DNA from: Anniella stebbinsi
Taxonomy: Eukaryota > Chordata > Lepidosauria > Squamata > Anniellidae
Length of the DNA stretch: 64,000 nucleotides
Reading direction: 5' to 3'
Assembly (NCBI GenBank): GCA_029215795.1
Contig: JARDYH010000003.1
Span: forward strand, 12,612,001 to 12,676,000
Shown here: positions 45,974-59,140 of the stretch, in pieces
Layout of the letters: each line of letters opens with the position of its first letter
Numbering within the stretch: position 1 is the first letter of the stretch
The notes under the pieces: model-generated
What the model saw: only the letters and a program-made list of their open reading frames with translations
The model's database searches: none
What the model was told of the DNA's origin: nothing
Translations under genes and position numbers: made by a program

Positions 45974-46379
45974 GAAGATAAGACTCAGCAACATGCTACA
46001 TGGTTTGTGTACTGTATATTTTGGCTCTAAGCCTTAGAAGAGGTATTTCAACCTTTTGAAATGGTGGGGGGATTGAACACAAGACAGTAAAGAACGAAAC
46101 AATTCGTGGTCAGTGGCAAGGTGTGGGAAAATGGAAAGATGGCATGGCCATCAGGGGAACCCCACAGGGCTAAATTGGGACCCCGGGGAGAGGGTGGAGC
46201 CTGCAAATCTTCACCTTGATCTTGTTGTACTACTAGACCCATTGTCTCAAAGACCTTTGGTCACATCCACAACGTGGGCAGGAAGGAACACACATACTCT
46301 CTGTTTTGCGGCCCCATTCAACATATTCTCACTGACTTTCAAGGGTCAGGAAAAAGAAAGATCGACCACAAATTAGGTG

Positions 46380-46720
46380 ATTAAAATACCCTCAACAGAC
46401 ATCAAGGTGCACATTTCCACCTCGTTGGTTTGTATACAGTTTTTCAATTGCCCCAAGTGAACCGGGCATTTGCTCTTGTTGACACGAGAGGCTCAAACGC
46501 AAATATTTTCTGGTATGAAGTCATTCAATTGTTTCCCACCTCCTCCCAGGTGTGTGCCTGTGTAGCTGAAAACAATGGAAAAGATATGGTTCCCAGCACA
46601 TTTATAAAACAAAGTCTTTGCTTTGCAGGTGATTATTTTCTGCTTAACTGAGTCCAAATGACTCCCTTATAAAAAATCAGAGCTGCACACAGAGTTATTT
46701 CTCAATAACACGCAGCCAAA
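46380..46720. promoter_or_regulatory. Candidate conserved non-coding element
   Basis: Repeat-free, with TTCAATTGCCCCAAGTG, GAAAACAATGGAAAAGATAT, TTTATAAAACAAAGTCTTTG and GGTGATTATTTTCTGC. ACAAT and ACAAAG are SOX-like cores. Tentative. Confidence 0.28.
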
Positions 46721-46731
46721 CAACCCCGCCC

Positions 46732-47208
46732 TTGCTCACCAACGCAGCTGCCCTTGTGAGCAAGAACATTTCAGTCACCCATAACATGGCACTGAAGGAA
46801 CCTGTTGTGGCTAGTCTAAGGCACTGCATGGTATTGTTTAAGTCCATCATTATGTGCCCTCCCACTCCACTTTATAATGCAGACAGCTTCAAAGACCAGT
46901 GTCAAACATATCACATCATGATCGTCTCCAGTCATAGGGTGGAGAAGATCACAAACACAGATATCCGCAAGAGGTTGGTGATTAGTGACACATTTCCATG
47001 GCCAGACCAAGATGGTGGACATCTTTACCCAACTCTAAACCCAGAAGGCACATTCTCCACTTTAATGGAGGTCAGTGGCTTGAAATGGATGTTGGAACTT
47101 TACAAAAGGGAAGGTGAAATATACTCTGTAGAGTTGACCTTGAGGCTGCTACCTAATCTAATGGGAACTGTGGGTCTCAGAAACTTTTTCAGGAACCAAA
47201 GGAAATAG
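46732..47208 (+). other. Unassigned 158-residue open frame, probably not a gene
   Basis: Open from an ATG at 46732 to TAG at 47206-47208. I recognise no domain, signal or family, and there is no visible promoter or splice context. It could be an old retroposed fragment or a chance frame. Confidence 0.15.
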
Positions 47209-47335
47209 GAGTACAATTGGCCCAAGGATAGGCAGGCCATTCTATTTGTGGTCTGTGTCATTTTGGCATGGATGCAATTGTTCCTTCCTGCACATTAATC
47301 CACACCAACATTTGCACTGAAATATGCATTTTAAA

Positions 47336-47947
47336 GAGGGCTGTGACTGGATCTGGAGCCAGATCCCAAATCCAGAGCAGATTGGGCCAATCCGGCGATT
47401 TGGGCCCGATCCAAACCGGATTGGATCGGGGCCAGATCGGGACGGATCAGATCCGCGATCAGGATCTGCTCCAGGTCCATGCAGAGCCCTCCCTCCCGCT
47501 CTCCCCGCTCTCTCCCTCCCTCCAATCGCCCTTCTTACCTGCAGCCTCCTCCACGTCGTCCTGCATCGTCCTGCCTCCTCAGTGTCAGCCGGATACTTTC
47601 CCGCTCGCACCGGGTGATGACGTCACCTGCCGTGACCAGCAAATGTGCCACTCTAATTGGTTAGAGCGCTGCATTTGCAGGTCGTGGCGGGTGACATCAT
47701 CACCTGCTGTGACCAAGCACTGTGGGGGCCACAGCGAGGACGGAAGACGATGGTAGGACAATGGCAGAAGAGGCAGCAGGTAATCAGGGCAATTGGGGGG
47801 AGGGAGGGAGTGGGGAGAGTGGGAGGTAGGGCTCTGCACAGACTTGGAGCAGATTCGTATCCAGATTTGAGGCAGGTCAGATCGGGCCCGATCCAGACCT
47901 CCCAGATCGGGATCCAGATCAGATCAGTGGGTCCGTGCACAGCCCAA
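47336..47947. mobile_element. hAT-like foldback element, 612 bp, GGATC-rich ends, perfect 8-bp TSD
   Basis: Starts GAGGGCTGTGACTGGATC and ends GGGTCCGTGCACAGCCCAA. ATTTTAAA is repeated exactly at 47328-47335 and 47948-47955. The subterminal regions are rich in GGATC/GATCC/GATCGGG. The GC-rich core has inverted CACCGGGTGATGACGTCACC and GGCGGGTGACATCATCACC words around a small CTCTAATTGGTTAGAG hairpin. Confidence 0.88.
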
Positions 47948-48126
47948 ATTTTAAATGTATTTCCTATCAAAACATGCATTTTAAAAGCCATTTGGATACT
48001 TTCTTTAACCTACAACTGTGTCAGAACGTTTGGGAGGGGAGAAAAACAGTGGATACATAAGGGCAAACTACATGTCATGTTTACTACTTTTCTTTCCAGA
48101 TGGAGAGGCAGGTAAGAAATAAATTG

Positions 48127-48153
48127 TTATTATTATTATTATTATTATTATTA
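48127..48153. repeat. (ATT)n microsatellite
   Basis: About 9 ATT units. Confidence 0.93.
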
Positions 48154-48442
48154 GAGGCACAGTGTGGGGGCAATTCTTATCAAGATGACAGCATATGGGG
48201 AGGGGAGATTTATCCCTCCCTAACCATGGCTTCTGATGGATCCCCGCCTCCCCATAAAATCTCTCAAAGCAGAAATGTAGCTGCAGTCTACAGGTATTAT
48301 TTGTTCCATGTTCTGATCTGCACATTAGTCTGGAAGTTCAAGGCGGGCAGTTCATATTGCAATTTGCAAAGATTGAATCCCTTAAGCATCCTTACAGTGG
48401 CCCCTGCAATTGGGAGGCTGTAAGGATTGGCCAAGTCTGGGA

Positions 48443-48514
48443 TATTATTATTGTTGTTGTTGTTGTTGTTGCTGTTATTATTGTTATTATTTCAATTCAT
48501 TATTATTATTTCAA

Positions 48515-48550
<36 letters not shown>
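48443..48550. repeat. Compound (TTG)n/(ATT)n microsatellite
   Basis: TTG units pass into repeated ATT blocks interrupted by TTCAAATT, followed by TTCAATTTATACTCCGCCTA, which resembles a LINE tail. Confidence 0.9.
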
Positions 48551-48559
48551 TCAATTTAT

Positions 48560-49550
48560 ACTCCGCCTATCTACAAAACAGTAGGTGAGTATTTCATACT
48601 AGAACTTGGCCTGGTCAAAGTTTCAGATTTTTCTAGCTTCGGGTTTTGGGGGGCCCATGGGAAAGTTGCTATCAGCGGTTCAGTGCCTGAGTAGGTCCAC
48701 CTCCTCCTCACTTTTGTCCCCACTGCTCATTCATGTGCACTCTCCCTCTTGCCCAGTCTGTACAACTGCCCAGAGGTCACCGAAGGATGCTGCTCTCTCC
48801 TCACTCTGGCTGCTGCATGCTTGAAGAGAACATGTGAGAGAGCATTGGCAAGCGTGCACCGAAAAGGCGGACTTTTCCACCAGAGGTTAACACATGAACA
48901 TGTGTGTGTGTGTGTGTGTGGGGGGGGTCTGTGTGTAGATGTGCATTTTCAGAACCACACATTTCAAATGTGAATGCAAGATTGGAAAATTGAGAAAAAT
49001 TCCCCAACATTACACTCCTGTTCGCATTCGTGGTTCTGACCGGGTCATGTTTGCAAGATTTGAGAAGAGTAATGAAATTATTTTACATCCCTACATAAAA
49101 GTGCAATAAAAAAAAAAAGATCAATTACAGTATATTAAGACAATCAGGGTCAAAACAAAGCATGTAGCAGTGACATCTTTCTTTCACTCATTTTTACTCA
49201 AGAGTAAGTGGAGGGAGCGTGATGTGAATTGGGACCCTAGGAGAAGGGGGTGAGGAGGTCTTTATACACTTCCTCCTGCTGCATCAATGCTGACCACCAT
49301 TGGCACAGGAAGGGTGTGATTTCAGTGAACCATGTGGGCAGCTTCCGAGTCCACGCCTGGCCAAGCCAAGCCTCACGAGAGGCTTGAGTGGCCTGGCGCC
49401 GTTGAGGCAAATATAGGCGAGTTCGCCCACCCCGACCCTTCACCTTCCGGCTGCTTTTACGACCAACTCAAGGTTGGACATCTGGCATCTCAAATGAAAA
49501 GGACCTCTGGTACCAGGGCTGGGAATGGCTCTCGGAGAGTCACTGCCAGT
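48560..49550. other. Intron stretch, mostly unclassified
   Basis: Contains a (TG)n/G run at 48900-48927. The end of this block (49000-49100; GGTCATGTTTGCAAGATTTG, TTATTTTACATCCCTAC) looks like a hAT-like right terminus. The rest is unrecognised. Confidence 0.4.
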
Positions 49551-49556
49551 TGGAAT

Positions 49557-50268
49557 AGAGACAGTGTGTATAGTGGTTAGAGTGTCAGACTAGGACTGGG
49601 GAGTTCCAGGATGAAAGCTGCACATAGCCAAGAAGCTCAGTGTGTGATCTTGGGTCCACCTTTCTCTCTTAGCTTAGGGCCTTTCTACACCTACGGGTTT
49701 AGAAGGAGGGAGGGGGGATGAACCCAGACGTACCTGTTTCCAGGATCGTCCCTGGGCATCCACAGCAGAAGTGTGATGTCCTGGGATGTTGCGCTCGTCG
49801 TGGGCACCATTTCTTAAAAAACACTGAAAGGAGCAGAGCATGTCGGAGAAGGTAAGGAACCGCCTGTGTGCGGCCCCTGCCATCCTGGGGATGGTGGGCT
49901 TGCTTCCCCCCCCCATGGGCGTGGAGCTGTGCCACATGGCTCTGTGTCCATTTCCGGTAACACACTTGCTCCAGAGCAAGTGGGCACCAGGCAGGATGGG
50001 CGCCCACACCTCCCGCGGGCTCAGGATGGCCCCGAGACCGCTTGAAGAATCGGTTTTCCCAGGGTTTCTTCATCCCTGGGAAAACCCATCCCTGTCCCCT
50101 CCCCTGCCCTCCCTGTGCATCATTTGGACACCCAGGGAGCACCCAGGAGCACCCAGGGACAACCCGGGTCAAAAGGCCAGTGCAGAAATGGCCTTAACCT
50201 ACCTGACAGGGTTGTTGCGAGGATGTCGGCTCCTCGGGATACGCGTGCAATAAATGGCCACGAGGCAG
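49557..50268 (+). mobile_element. Sauria-type SINE split by a MITE
   Basis: The left part (49557-49676) has GTGTATAGTGGTTAGAGTGT, CAGACTAGGACTGGGGAG and GATCTTGGGTCCACCTTTCT. It resumes at 50194 with TTAACCTACCTGACAGGGTT and GTTGCGAGGATG. Removing the MITE and one TTA gives a continuous SINE. Confidence 0.82.
49677..50193. mobile_element. MITE, 517 bp, GGGCCTTTCTACAC ends, 3-bp TSD TTA
   Basis: The ends are GGGCCTTTCTACACCTACG and GCCAGTGCAGAAATGGCC. TTA flanks both sides (49674-49676 and 50194-50196), consistent with PIF/Harbinger. It contains a 13-bp-stem hairpin at 50052-50086. A second, 5-prime-truncated copy lies at 59700-60117. Confidence 0.85.
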
Positions 50269-50535
50269 CCTCATGCCAAAAATGAAATTGCAGTACAAGC
50301 TCTGAAGGTGTGCAGCATGTTTTCTGCTCTTGCTCAGTGCCTTGTTTATTCAGGCAGGCCCAGGGGTAATTTTGTAAGACAATGGAAGTGCTTATACTGA
50401 ACGGTAGAACTACCAAAACCCCATTTGCAAGCCTGAAATTATATGTATGGAAACAGCTTTCAAGTGCTACTTTAGCGATGACATTTAGTGCAACAATGTT
50501 TGCAACAATGTAATTCCATCATAAGATAAATATCA
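50269..50535. other. Intron stretch without recognised repeat
   Basis: Nothing classifiable. Confidence 0.4.
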
Positions 50536-50539
50536 ATTT

Positions 50540-51000
50540 AGCGTGGGGGAAAAAAATAGTAGACATTGAAAACAAGACAATTGCAAACTTGTATCGCCAT
50601 TATTTGCTCCATTTTGACGGAACTGGCCTCGTTCACGAACCCGGCCCGCCTCTTACAGAAACAACGGCATAAAGCTGAAACTGTGAGGTTGTGTGTGCGT
50701 GTGTGCGTGCGTGCTGAGTGTATGCAGAAGTGCATAATTAAGCTGCGTCCTAACGATACCTCCTTGCCATGCTGCACATATGGCATCTGAGCAAAGCTAT
50801 ATCTGAATCCTTGCAAATCTATTCACCGTGCTATTTAAGCAGAGCACATTCCACATCGTTCAAAAGTAATTACACTTTTGTCTAGAGTGTAGGAGACGGC
50901 TTTCCCCAAACAATGAAAATTCTCATTATTAGAGCTGGCACAATAACCGCACTGGTGTTCACAACAGTCTGCATTGTCCCATCACAATTAGAGAAGAAGA
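50540..51000. promoter_or_regulatory. Candidate conserved non-coding element
   Basis: Repeat-free apart from a short GTGTGC run at 50691-50710. Contains CATAATTAAGCTGCGTCC, AAAGTAATTACACTTTTGTC, CCCAAACAATGAAAATTC and CTCATTATTAGAGCTGGCAC, which are homeodomain- and SOX-like words, plus ATTTGCTCCATTTTG. Inference only. Confidence 0.32.
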
Positions 51001-51339
51001 AGGTGGGGGAAACTATCCTAAGTTAGATGCACAAAAGGTACACTGGAAATTTACATTCCTCCCCCACAACTGCTCTGTCTTAAAATGAAATGAAATGAAA
51101 TATAACTCTATTGTACATGCAGCAGAGTGGCTCATACGCTGAGCAGGATAACAAGACCTGATCCTCTCTCAATTTCAACTTTACCCTGCTATGAACTAGT
51201 TTCATGGATTTGGGTTATAAATAAATAAATCTCTGAGCCCCCTCTGTAGTATGGGGGTAATAATTGTTGTCTACCTTACAGGGTTGTGGTTACAGATGGA
51301 CAAATGTCTCCAGTTTGTTTCTTCTCAGTTTTCCAGTCT

Positions 51340-51780
51340 TATTTATCCATTAGATTTGTATATTGTCCAATTGGCAAATGTCCTTGGGGCAGTTTAAAAT
51401 CACCAGACCAAACCAACAAAATAACCAATCCCAAATATACAACAATCGCAGTATCAAAGTAATAAATATTAAACATTTTTTTAAATTGAAATAAAAAAAA
51501 TAAAGGAGCCAGCAATTAATTTAATAATCCAAGCAACAGATTAAAGATTATATGTCTGGTGGGGAGAAAGAGATCTTAGCCTGGCATCTAACTGCAGACA
51601 ATGAAAAGGGCAGGTAGATCACCCTAGGAAGGGTATTCCACAGATGGGGGTCAGTAGCCACCCATGGTAGCCACCCATCACACTGTTGTGGGTAGTGTCA
51701 CCCAGAGAAGATGATCTTAGAGTGATTGGGCAAGAACATACAGGAGAAGGTGCCCCTTCTGGTAGACTAAACCAACGACT
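51340..51780 (-). repeat. L2/CR1-group LINE 3-prime region, minus orientation
   Basis: GGCAAATGTCCTTGGGGCAG with A-rich tail, then GGGAGAAAGAGATCTTAGCC, AGGAAGGGTATTCCACAGAT and GTGTCACCCAGAGAAGATGA parallel the order seen in 22450-22760, at greater divergence. Confidence 0.6.
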
Positions 51781-52041
51781 GGACCAGATCATCAATTTGT
51801 TCCAGCCTGGTTCTGCAACACTTTGCAACTATTTTTCGCCCTTTAAAAGTCTGCATGAAAATTCATATGCAATCTTGCCCATTAAGTCTTTGCAAGTAGG
51901 TTTGCCTATATGTAGCATATTTCTTTCCACTAATATATATGCAGTTTTGAATACAATTGTCTTTTGGGGAGCTGTACTGTAAATACCGAAGGACAGTTGC
52001 ACTCCAGTTCACATCTTGATTCAGAAAGTGAATATTCGAGA

Positions 52042-52069
52042 TATCTATCTATCTATCTATCTATCTATC
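52042..52069. repeat. (ATCT)n microsatellite
   Basis: About 7 ATCT units. Confidence 0.93.
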
Positions 52070-52353
52070 CACCCAGAGGCAAATTGGAAAAAAACCCTTC
52101 ATCCCTAGTTACATCATCATCATAATCTTCATCATCATCATTATTATCATATCTCTTTCTTGCTTGTGGCAGTTTTTCTAGACGGACATGATGGGCTTTG
52201 CCAAGTCATGCCTGTCTCTTACTGATTCAGGAATTTCCTGACAATTGAGCATGTTTTAAGTATGGCTGCTTTCTGGATGTTGGCGTGGATGTATTTTGGC
52301 AGGCCCAGTTTCTGGAGGTTTTCTATATTGTTTTTTGAAGTGATGCTGGTGAC

Positions 52354-52399
<46 letters not shown>
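52354..52399. repeat. (TTA)n microsatellite
   Basis: About 15 TTA units. The flanking 52170-52350 (GACATGATGGGCTTTGCCAA, CTGGATGTTGGCGTGGATGT) may be an old LINE fragment, not identified. Confidence 0.93.
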
Positions 52400-53035
52400 G
52401 CTCGTCTTCCAAAAAGATCGTGGTGCCACACATGGCTCTTGCTTTACCCATTTTATCTTCACAGTAACCCTTTAAGGTATTTTTGGGACTGGAGAATCTT
52501 CAGGAGCACCATCTCTCATATATTTCTCCCTGCATACTCCATTCATCACCTGAGGCCTTGCTTCAGATTCCTTAGCTCTCTGAGGCCTAATTGGAGGAAA
52601 CAAGGAGCATGGGCTTTTAAGTGGAGGCACCCCTTCTCCCCTGTGGAAAGTCCTCCCAGTTGAGATTTCTCAAGCCCCAACACTTTTTGATTTTATATAT
52701 GTCTGCTCAGACGTTAAGCCCCATAGACTCACTCTCCAGTGAGGGTGCATAGCATTGTTGCCAGACCACCTTGAGCCCAACATACAGGGAAAGGTACAAA
52801 GTTAAACATGACAAAACTCAAAGAGGAGAGAGAGAGAGACTTCATCGGAGAGAGACAGTTGAGATACTTTAAAAACAAAAGCTCACCCCATTCATTTATT
52901 CACAGGATTATCAGCATAGTTTGGTTCTTTCGCACTACAGAATTTGTTTCAGTCCATTTCTGAGCAGGATTTACCCAGGTCACACCTTCCAGACTGAACA
53001 AGGAATCAGACACAATCTGCTGTAAAAGTCTGTAC
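52400..53035. other. Intron stretch without recognised repeat
   Basis: Nothing confidently classified. Confidence 0.35.
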
Positions 53036-53039
53036 ATTT

Positions 53040-53335
53040 CAGGGCTTGCAATGTGATTCACAACAGCATGTCTACATTTGAAAAAATACGCATGGGGAAA
53101 TGCTTACTTTGTGGGGGGGGAACTTCATAAATACTCTTTAATTGATAGGAGAAAAATGCATACGTTTCAAAGATGGGCACAATTGATGCATACATATGGG
53201 GAAATGCACATAAAAATTGCACACCGATTTTCATGCAGAATCCCCCCTCCCAAAGTTCACAATCTGATACATATTTGAATCAGAATGAGCTTTGAGATGG
53301 AACTTGGAGAACTCCAACAAGCTCAGTTTTTACTG
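53040..53335. repeat. TGCATTTT-type repeat (reverse words)
   Basis: Contains AAAAAATACGCATGGGGAAA, GAAAAATGCATACGTTTC and GGGGAAATGCACATAAAAAT, followed by AGAACTCCAACAAGCTCAG. Confidence 0.5.
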
Positions 53336-53885
53336 GTTCCCACAAGCAGGAAAATGGGATACATGGTCCAAGATATCCTGTTTGCAATGGAAGCCTGCAA
53401 ATGAGATATATATGGCTCCCTGGAAAGGGAAGGCATGCAACATGCTCCAAAATCCATTAGCTAGATAACTCAGCAGTTGCTGAGCTAGTAAATCTGCACC
53501 ACAGAAATTGGTAAGCTCAGGCTTGGATTGGGAAAAGCATGGGAGGCACCAGAGGGAACCAGTGGAGGCTCGTGCCCCCACAAGAAGTACCTTGTGCCCT
53601 CACCAACCTCACCTTTCTTTCTTTCTTTGTTTCTTTCTTTCTGAAATCTTAATATTGTGAACAAGTCTTGCCCCCATTTAGAAACGTGCTTTATCCCCTC
53701 AGCACCCCCCATTATATTTTTGGTGTTCCACAGTTTGGGGTGAGAGGTTTTCAGTAGCAGCCAGCAATAGGTATCTTTGCTCGCAGAACATAAGCTAGTA
53801 AAGCAGATATTAGGATATTGCTTTCTCTTCCATTCTGTTTCATTCTATTTATCCTCTCCGTAATGAGATAAATTCACACACAGAT
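53336..53885. other. Intron stretch without recognised repeat
   Basis: A short TTTC run lies at about 53614-53642. Nothing else is recognised. Confidence 0.4.
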
Positions 53886-53890
53886 TCTCA

Positions 53891-53921
<31 letters not shown>

Positions 53922-53939
53922 TGTCTCTCTCTGTCTCTG

Positions 53940-53971
<32 letters not shown>
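53891..53971. repeat. Compound (CT)n/(TCTCTCTG)n/(CA)n microsatellite
   Basis: Four TCTCTCTCTG-type units, then (CT)n, then (CA)n. Confidence 0.95.
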
Positions 53972-54274
53972 TTCTAGCCACCTGCAGGTTATTCTTCTCA
54001 AAAGGTACTTCACCCAAGAAAGAAGATTATCAGCACTCCATAGTTGCTCTGAAGTGGCAAACAGCATGGTTTAACCCTGTGCTTTGTGTGCAGAAAACAG
54101 GGGGAAGCCCCATATTGTAAAAATGTTCCATTTCCCCCCCCCCGCCAGAACTGTGCATGCCCCCCTCCACAAAAAAAAACCCCAAAATAAGCAACAGTTC
54201 ACTATTTTAAAAAGGCAGTCCCAAAATATTGGATGCTTCTGCACATATATTTGGTGTCTTAAGCTGCCCTCCCC

Positions 54275-54355
54275 CAGCATGGGCAATGTTCAGGTATTAT
54301 GGGAGTTGCAGTCTCAAAAGATCTGGAGGACACCAGCTTGTGTACCTGTGCCCCA
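54275..54355. repeat. Short palindromic MITE-like fragment
   Basis: TATTATGGGAGTTGCAGTCT and CTGGAGGACACCAGCTTG match one half of the family seen at 990-1085. Confidence 0.5.
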
Positions 54356-54449
54356 GTAACACTGCTCCAATTAAAATCAGACTTTGACTCTCCCTACACG
54401 CACATAATTCCCCATGGCTTGAATTATTAAGGCCTGCTCACTTGCTTGA

Positions 54450-55005
54450 TGCAAAGGCCATATGCCTATTTAGTATAAGGGAGAAGTTCTTTTCAGTGGT
54501 GGCCCCACAACTCTGGAATCACCTCCCATCAGGGGTTTGTAAGGATGTTGAAAGGGTCTGCCCAGGGAGCAGAGTCCGATGGATTCTCCCATTCCTGTCC
54601 TCTTGAACCCCACTCGCCAAGCCATGGTGTGCTCATGAACCCACTCATTGAGTACCAGCGGATCCTTGAGTGTCTGGCAGCTGGCCATCCTCCTAGCAAG
54701 CTGCCATTGTTGCACAACCGTGGTGGCTTGCTCAGAACACAGCTGGCCCCACAGCTTCATCGGACGCTCACCAGGCTGTCCATCCCTTGGCCCTTTCTTT
54801 GCATATCATCAGGAAGGCTCTGCAGACCTGCTTCTCTTCAATGGACTTTCCATAACCTGTTATTGATTTTTATCACTGTTCTTTATACTATTTTATTTAA
54901 TATGAATTGCTTTTTCTACTTCTTTTATGCATATTTTGTGTTATCTTTTCATCTTGTATGCCAACCGGAGAGGGTTCTACCTTTAAAGTTGGCCTAAAAA
55001 TCATT

Positions 55006-55039
<34 letters not shown>
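54450..55039 (+). repeat. L2/CR1-group LINE 3-prime end with (AAT)n tail
   Basis: GAAGTTCTTTTCAGTGGTGG and CCCCACAACTCTGGAATCAC encode the FSVVAPQLWN motif of this family. The tail reads ACCGGAGAGGGTTCTACC, GGCCTAAAAATCATTTTAAT and (AAT)n at 55006-55039. The middle (about 54560-54760) does not match and may be an insertion. Confidence 0.75.
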
Positions 55040-55042
<3 letters not shown>

Positions 55043-55327
55043 TTATTTTAAAGAAGTAAACTGTCTGAAACCACAGGGTCTGGATGCTGTAGGCAGGAGA
55101 CAGAGTTGCCAATTCTTGAACCAGCTTTGACAACAGTTTGAGCTGCAGGAATTAAGTGACAATGATGTTTTGTTCGATGCCAGGAAAAAGCTTCTTCTCC
55201 AACCTAGAGTTTGTTTCTGGTCCACTGTATCCCAATATATCCACTCTTCTTAGTGAGGTTAGCCAACTCAACACATCCTTTATGGTTTTCTTTAAAGGCT
55301 GACATCTATTGCTGTCACGTGCAATAT

Positions 55328-55705
55328 AGCAGCCAGTGTGGCGTAGTGCTTAGTAGGGCTGTGACCGGATCCAGATCCCGAATCCAGAGCGGATCGGGCT
55401 GATTCTGACCTCCAGAACCCGGATCCAAATCGGATCGGGCCCGGATCTGACAGATTGGTATCCGGATTGAATCGGGGGGTCCGTTCACAGCCCTAGTGCT
55501 AAGTATATTAGACTGGAACTGGGGAGACCCATGTCTATGAAGCCATGAAGCTCACTGGGTGACATTGTGCGAGTCACTGACTCTCCACCTAAGCTACCTC
55601 ACAGGATTGTGGTGGGGATAAAATGGAGATCAGGAGGACCATGTAAGCCACTGTGAGTTCCTCGGAAGAGGAAAAAGGGTGAGATAACAATATAATAAAT
55701 ATCAA
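55328..55705 (+). mobile_element. Sauria-type SINE split by a small hAT-like element
   Basis: The head AGCCAGTGTGGCGTAGTGCT resumes after the insertion as TATATTAGACTGGAACTGGG, TGAAGCTCACTGGGTGACAT, AAGCTACCTCACAGGATTGT, GGATAAAATGGAGATCAGGA and a tail ATATAATAAATATC. Full-length structure. Confidence 0.9.
55354..55495. mobile_element. Small hAT-like element, 142 bp, GGATC-rich, 8-bp TSD with one mismatch
   Basis: Starts TAGGGCTGTGACCGGATCC and ends GGGTCCGTTCACAGCCCTA. The flanks are GTGCTTAG (55346-55353) and GTGCTAAG (55496-55503). Its body is almost entirely GGATC/GATCGG words, so it resembles the two ends of 47336-47947 joined together. Confidence 0.88.
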
Positions 55706-55996
55706 CCATTGAGGGTTTTGGGTACAAACAGCAGTATATAAATGCTACGAGTAACTAAATAACACAATGATAATGAATAAATAATAAATTGCACCATCTT
55801 TCCCAAAAAAGCTAGTTAATATGTGGGAAAGGAAACTGGCACCTCCAGAACTAGATTCATAGGGGAATAGAGGATGAAAGATTGGTGGAAAGTGTGGAGT
55901 ACTCTTGGATGGGCCGCCAGCACTGCATTCCTCCAAAAGAATCAATTTGTTTGTTGCCTTTTTGAAGGTACAAGTGAGAAGTGCAACAAAATGTTG

Positions 55997-56063
55997 CCTA
56001 TTTATTTATTTTATTTATTGTCTGCATTTCTATGGCCAAAGCTCTCTGGGTGGTTCACAAAGC
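55997..56063 (-). repeat. L2/CR1-group LINE 3-prime tip, minus orientation
   Basis: The reverse complement reads GGCTTTGTGAACCACCCAGA, GAGCTTTGGCCATAGAAATG and an AAAT-type tail. It is adjacent to duplicated CTATG(C/A)CC-TTTCCA words at 56064-56165. Confidence 0.7.
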
Positions 56064-56412
56064 CAGCTATGCCCTTTCCACAGTTCTCTGGGATCTTAAG
56101 AAGCCAGCTATGACCTTTCCATGATTCTCTGGGCTGTTAAGAAGCCAGATATGCCCTTTTCAAGGTTCTCCATTCCCTCCTTCCCCACCACCCTAGTTTC
56201 CCATCCCCCCCTCAACAGTCAGTCAGCATTCTGCACCCACTGAGCATACTGTTTTGGGGTTTGTTCCCCACTGAGGTTGGTTCTTCCTCACCCACACCCT
56301 GAAGATCATCTGAGGTAGAGATTCCCCCTCCCCCAAACTTGCTAATACCTCCCCTTTTTGTGTGCGGATGATGCTGTTTGGGCTACCTTAGGATCTCCAA
56401 TCTGAGAATAAA

Positions 56413-56640
56413 TTAAGAACATAAGAAGTGCCATGCTGGATCAGACCAAGGGCCCATCTAGTCCAGCACTATTCACACAGTGGCCAACTAGCTGTCGAGC
56501 AGGGACCAACAAAGCAGGACAAGGTGCAATGGTACTCTCCCACCCATGTTCCCCAGCAACTGGCGCACACAGGCTGACTGCCTCAGATACTGGAGGTCGG
56601 ACATAACCATCAAGGCTAGTAGCCATTAACAGCCTTCTCC
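56413..56640 (-). repeat. LINE 3-prime end, CR1/L2-like, minus orientation
   Basis: AAGAACATAAGAAGTGCCAT, GGATCAGACCAAGGGCCC, ATCTAGTCCAGCACTATTCA, GCTGACTGCCTCAGATACTG and GCTAGTAGCCATTAACAGCC give the best-preserved copy of the family seen at 2936 and 13668. Confidence 0.82.
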
Positions 56641-58479
<1,839 letters not shown>

Positions 58480-58480
<1 letters not shown>

Positions 58481-58800
58481 TTTAAAAGATTCATAGCCTG
58501 CCTTTCTACCATTTAGCCCCTTGAGCTGGCTTAGAAACATGACATGAAATGACATGAAGGACCAATGATAATGAACTAATTAAACCAACAACCCACAAAC
58601 GAAAGAATGTAGCAAACACATAAATAAATGAAATAAAATAGCTAAGGGTAGATAAGGGTAAGACAGAACGAGCCAGGCATCTGAAAGGTAATAAGGACAC
58701 TACCAGGTGAATGTGTTGAGAGTAAGAGTTCTACCATTGTGGCGCCACCATAAAGAAGGCCTTGTGTGTGCCCTAATCTCAGAGGGTGGGGGCATTTGAA
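58480..58800 (-). repeat. L2/CR1-group LINE 3-prime region, minus orientation (diverged)
   Basis: CATAGCCTGCCTTTCTACC, then an A-rich block, then TTGTGGCGCCACCATAAAGA and AGGCCTTGTGTGTGCCC parallel other minus-strand copies of this LINE tail. Confidence 0.5.
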
Positions 58801-58849
58801 GAAGAGGCTTTAATAATGATCTTAGCTGATTTGTGTACACATTTTCCTA

Positions 58850-59140
58850 TTGTATCTATTTTTTATACAATTTTCTCCTAATTTATGCATTTTTTGGGGG
58901 GGACACATTTTTATTAATGTATACATTAGGAAATACATGTACAGAAATGCATACAAAAACGCCTTTAATTTTTTCATGCAGAGTTTTTAGCAAACTTTTT
59001 GCAAACCGATGCAGAAATGGGGAGGAAAGAACTTCAAAAGGTTTGAAAGTTGTAGAAACTAAAACAGAGAGATTCATCCATCCTGAGTTAAACTCCTTGA
59101 CAACTAATATCACAGTAATATTATCTGGCTTCAATGAAGC
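58850..59140. repeat. TGCATTTT-type repeat
   Basis: TCTCCTAATTTATGCATTTT, GAAATGCATACAAAAACGCC and ACCGATGCAGAAATGGGGAG are typical words of the family. Confidence 0.5.

Noticed and set aside
47268..47756. 162-residue open frame with proline/serine-rich sequence
   Set aside because: It runs through the GC-rich foldback transposon 47336-47947, so it is a compositional artefact.
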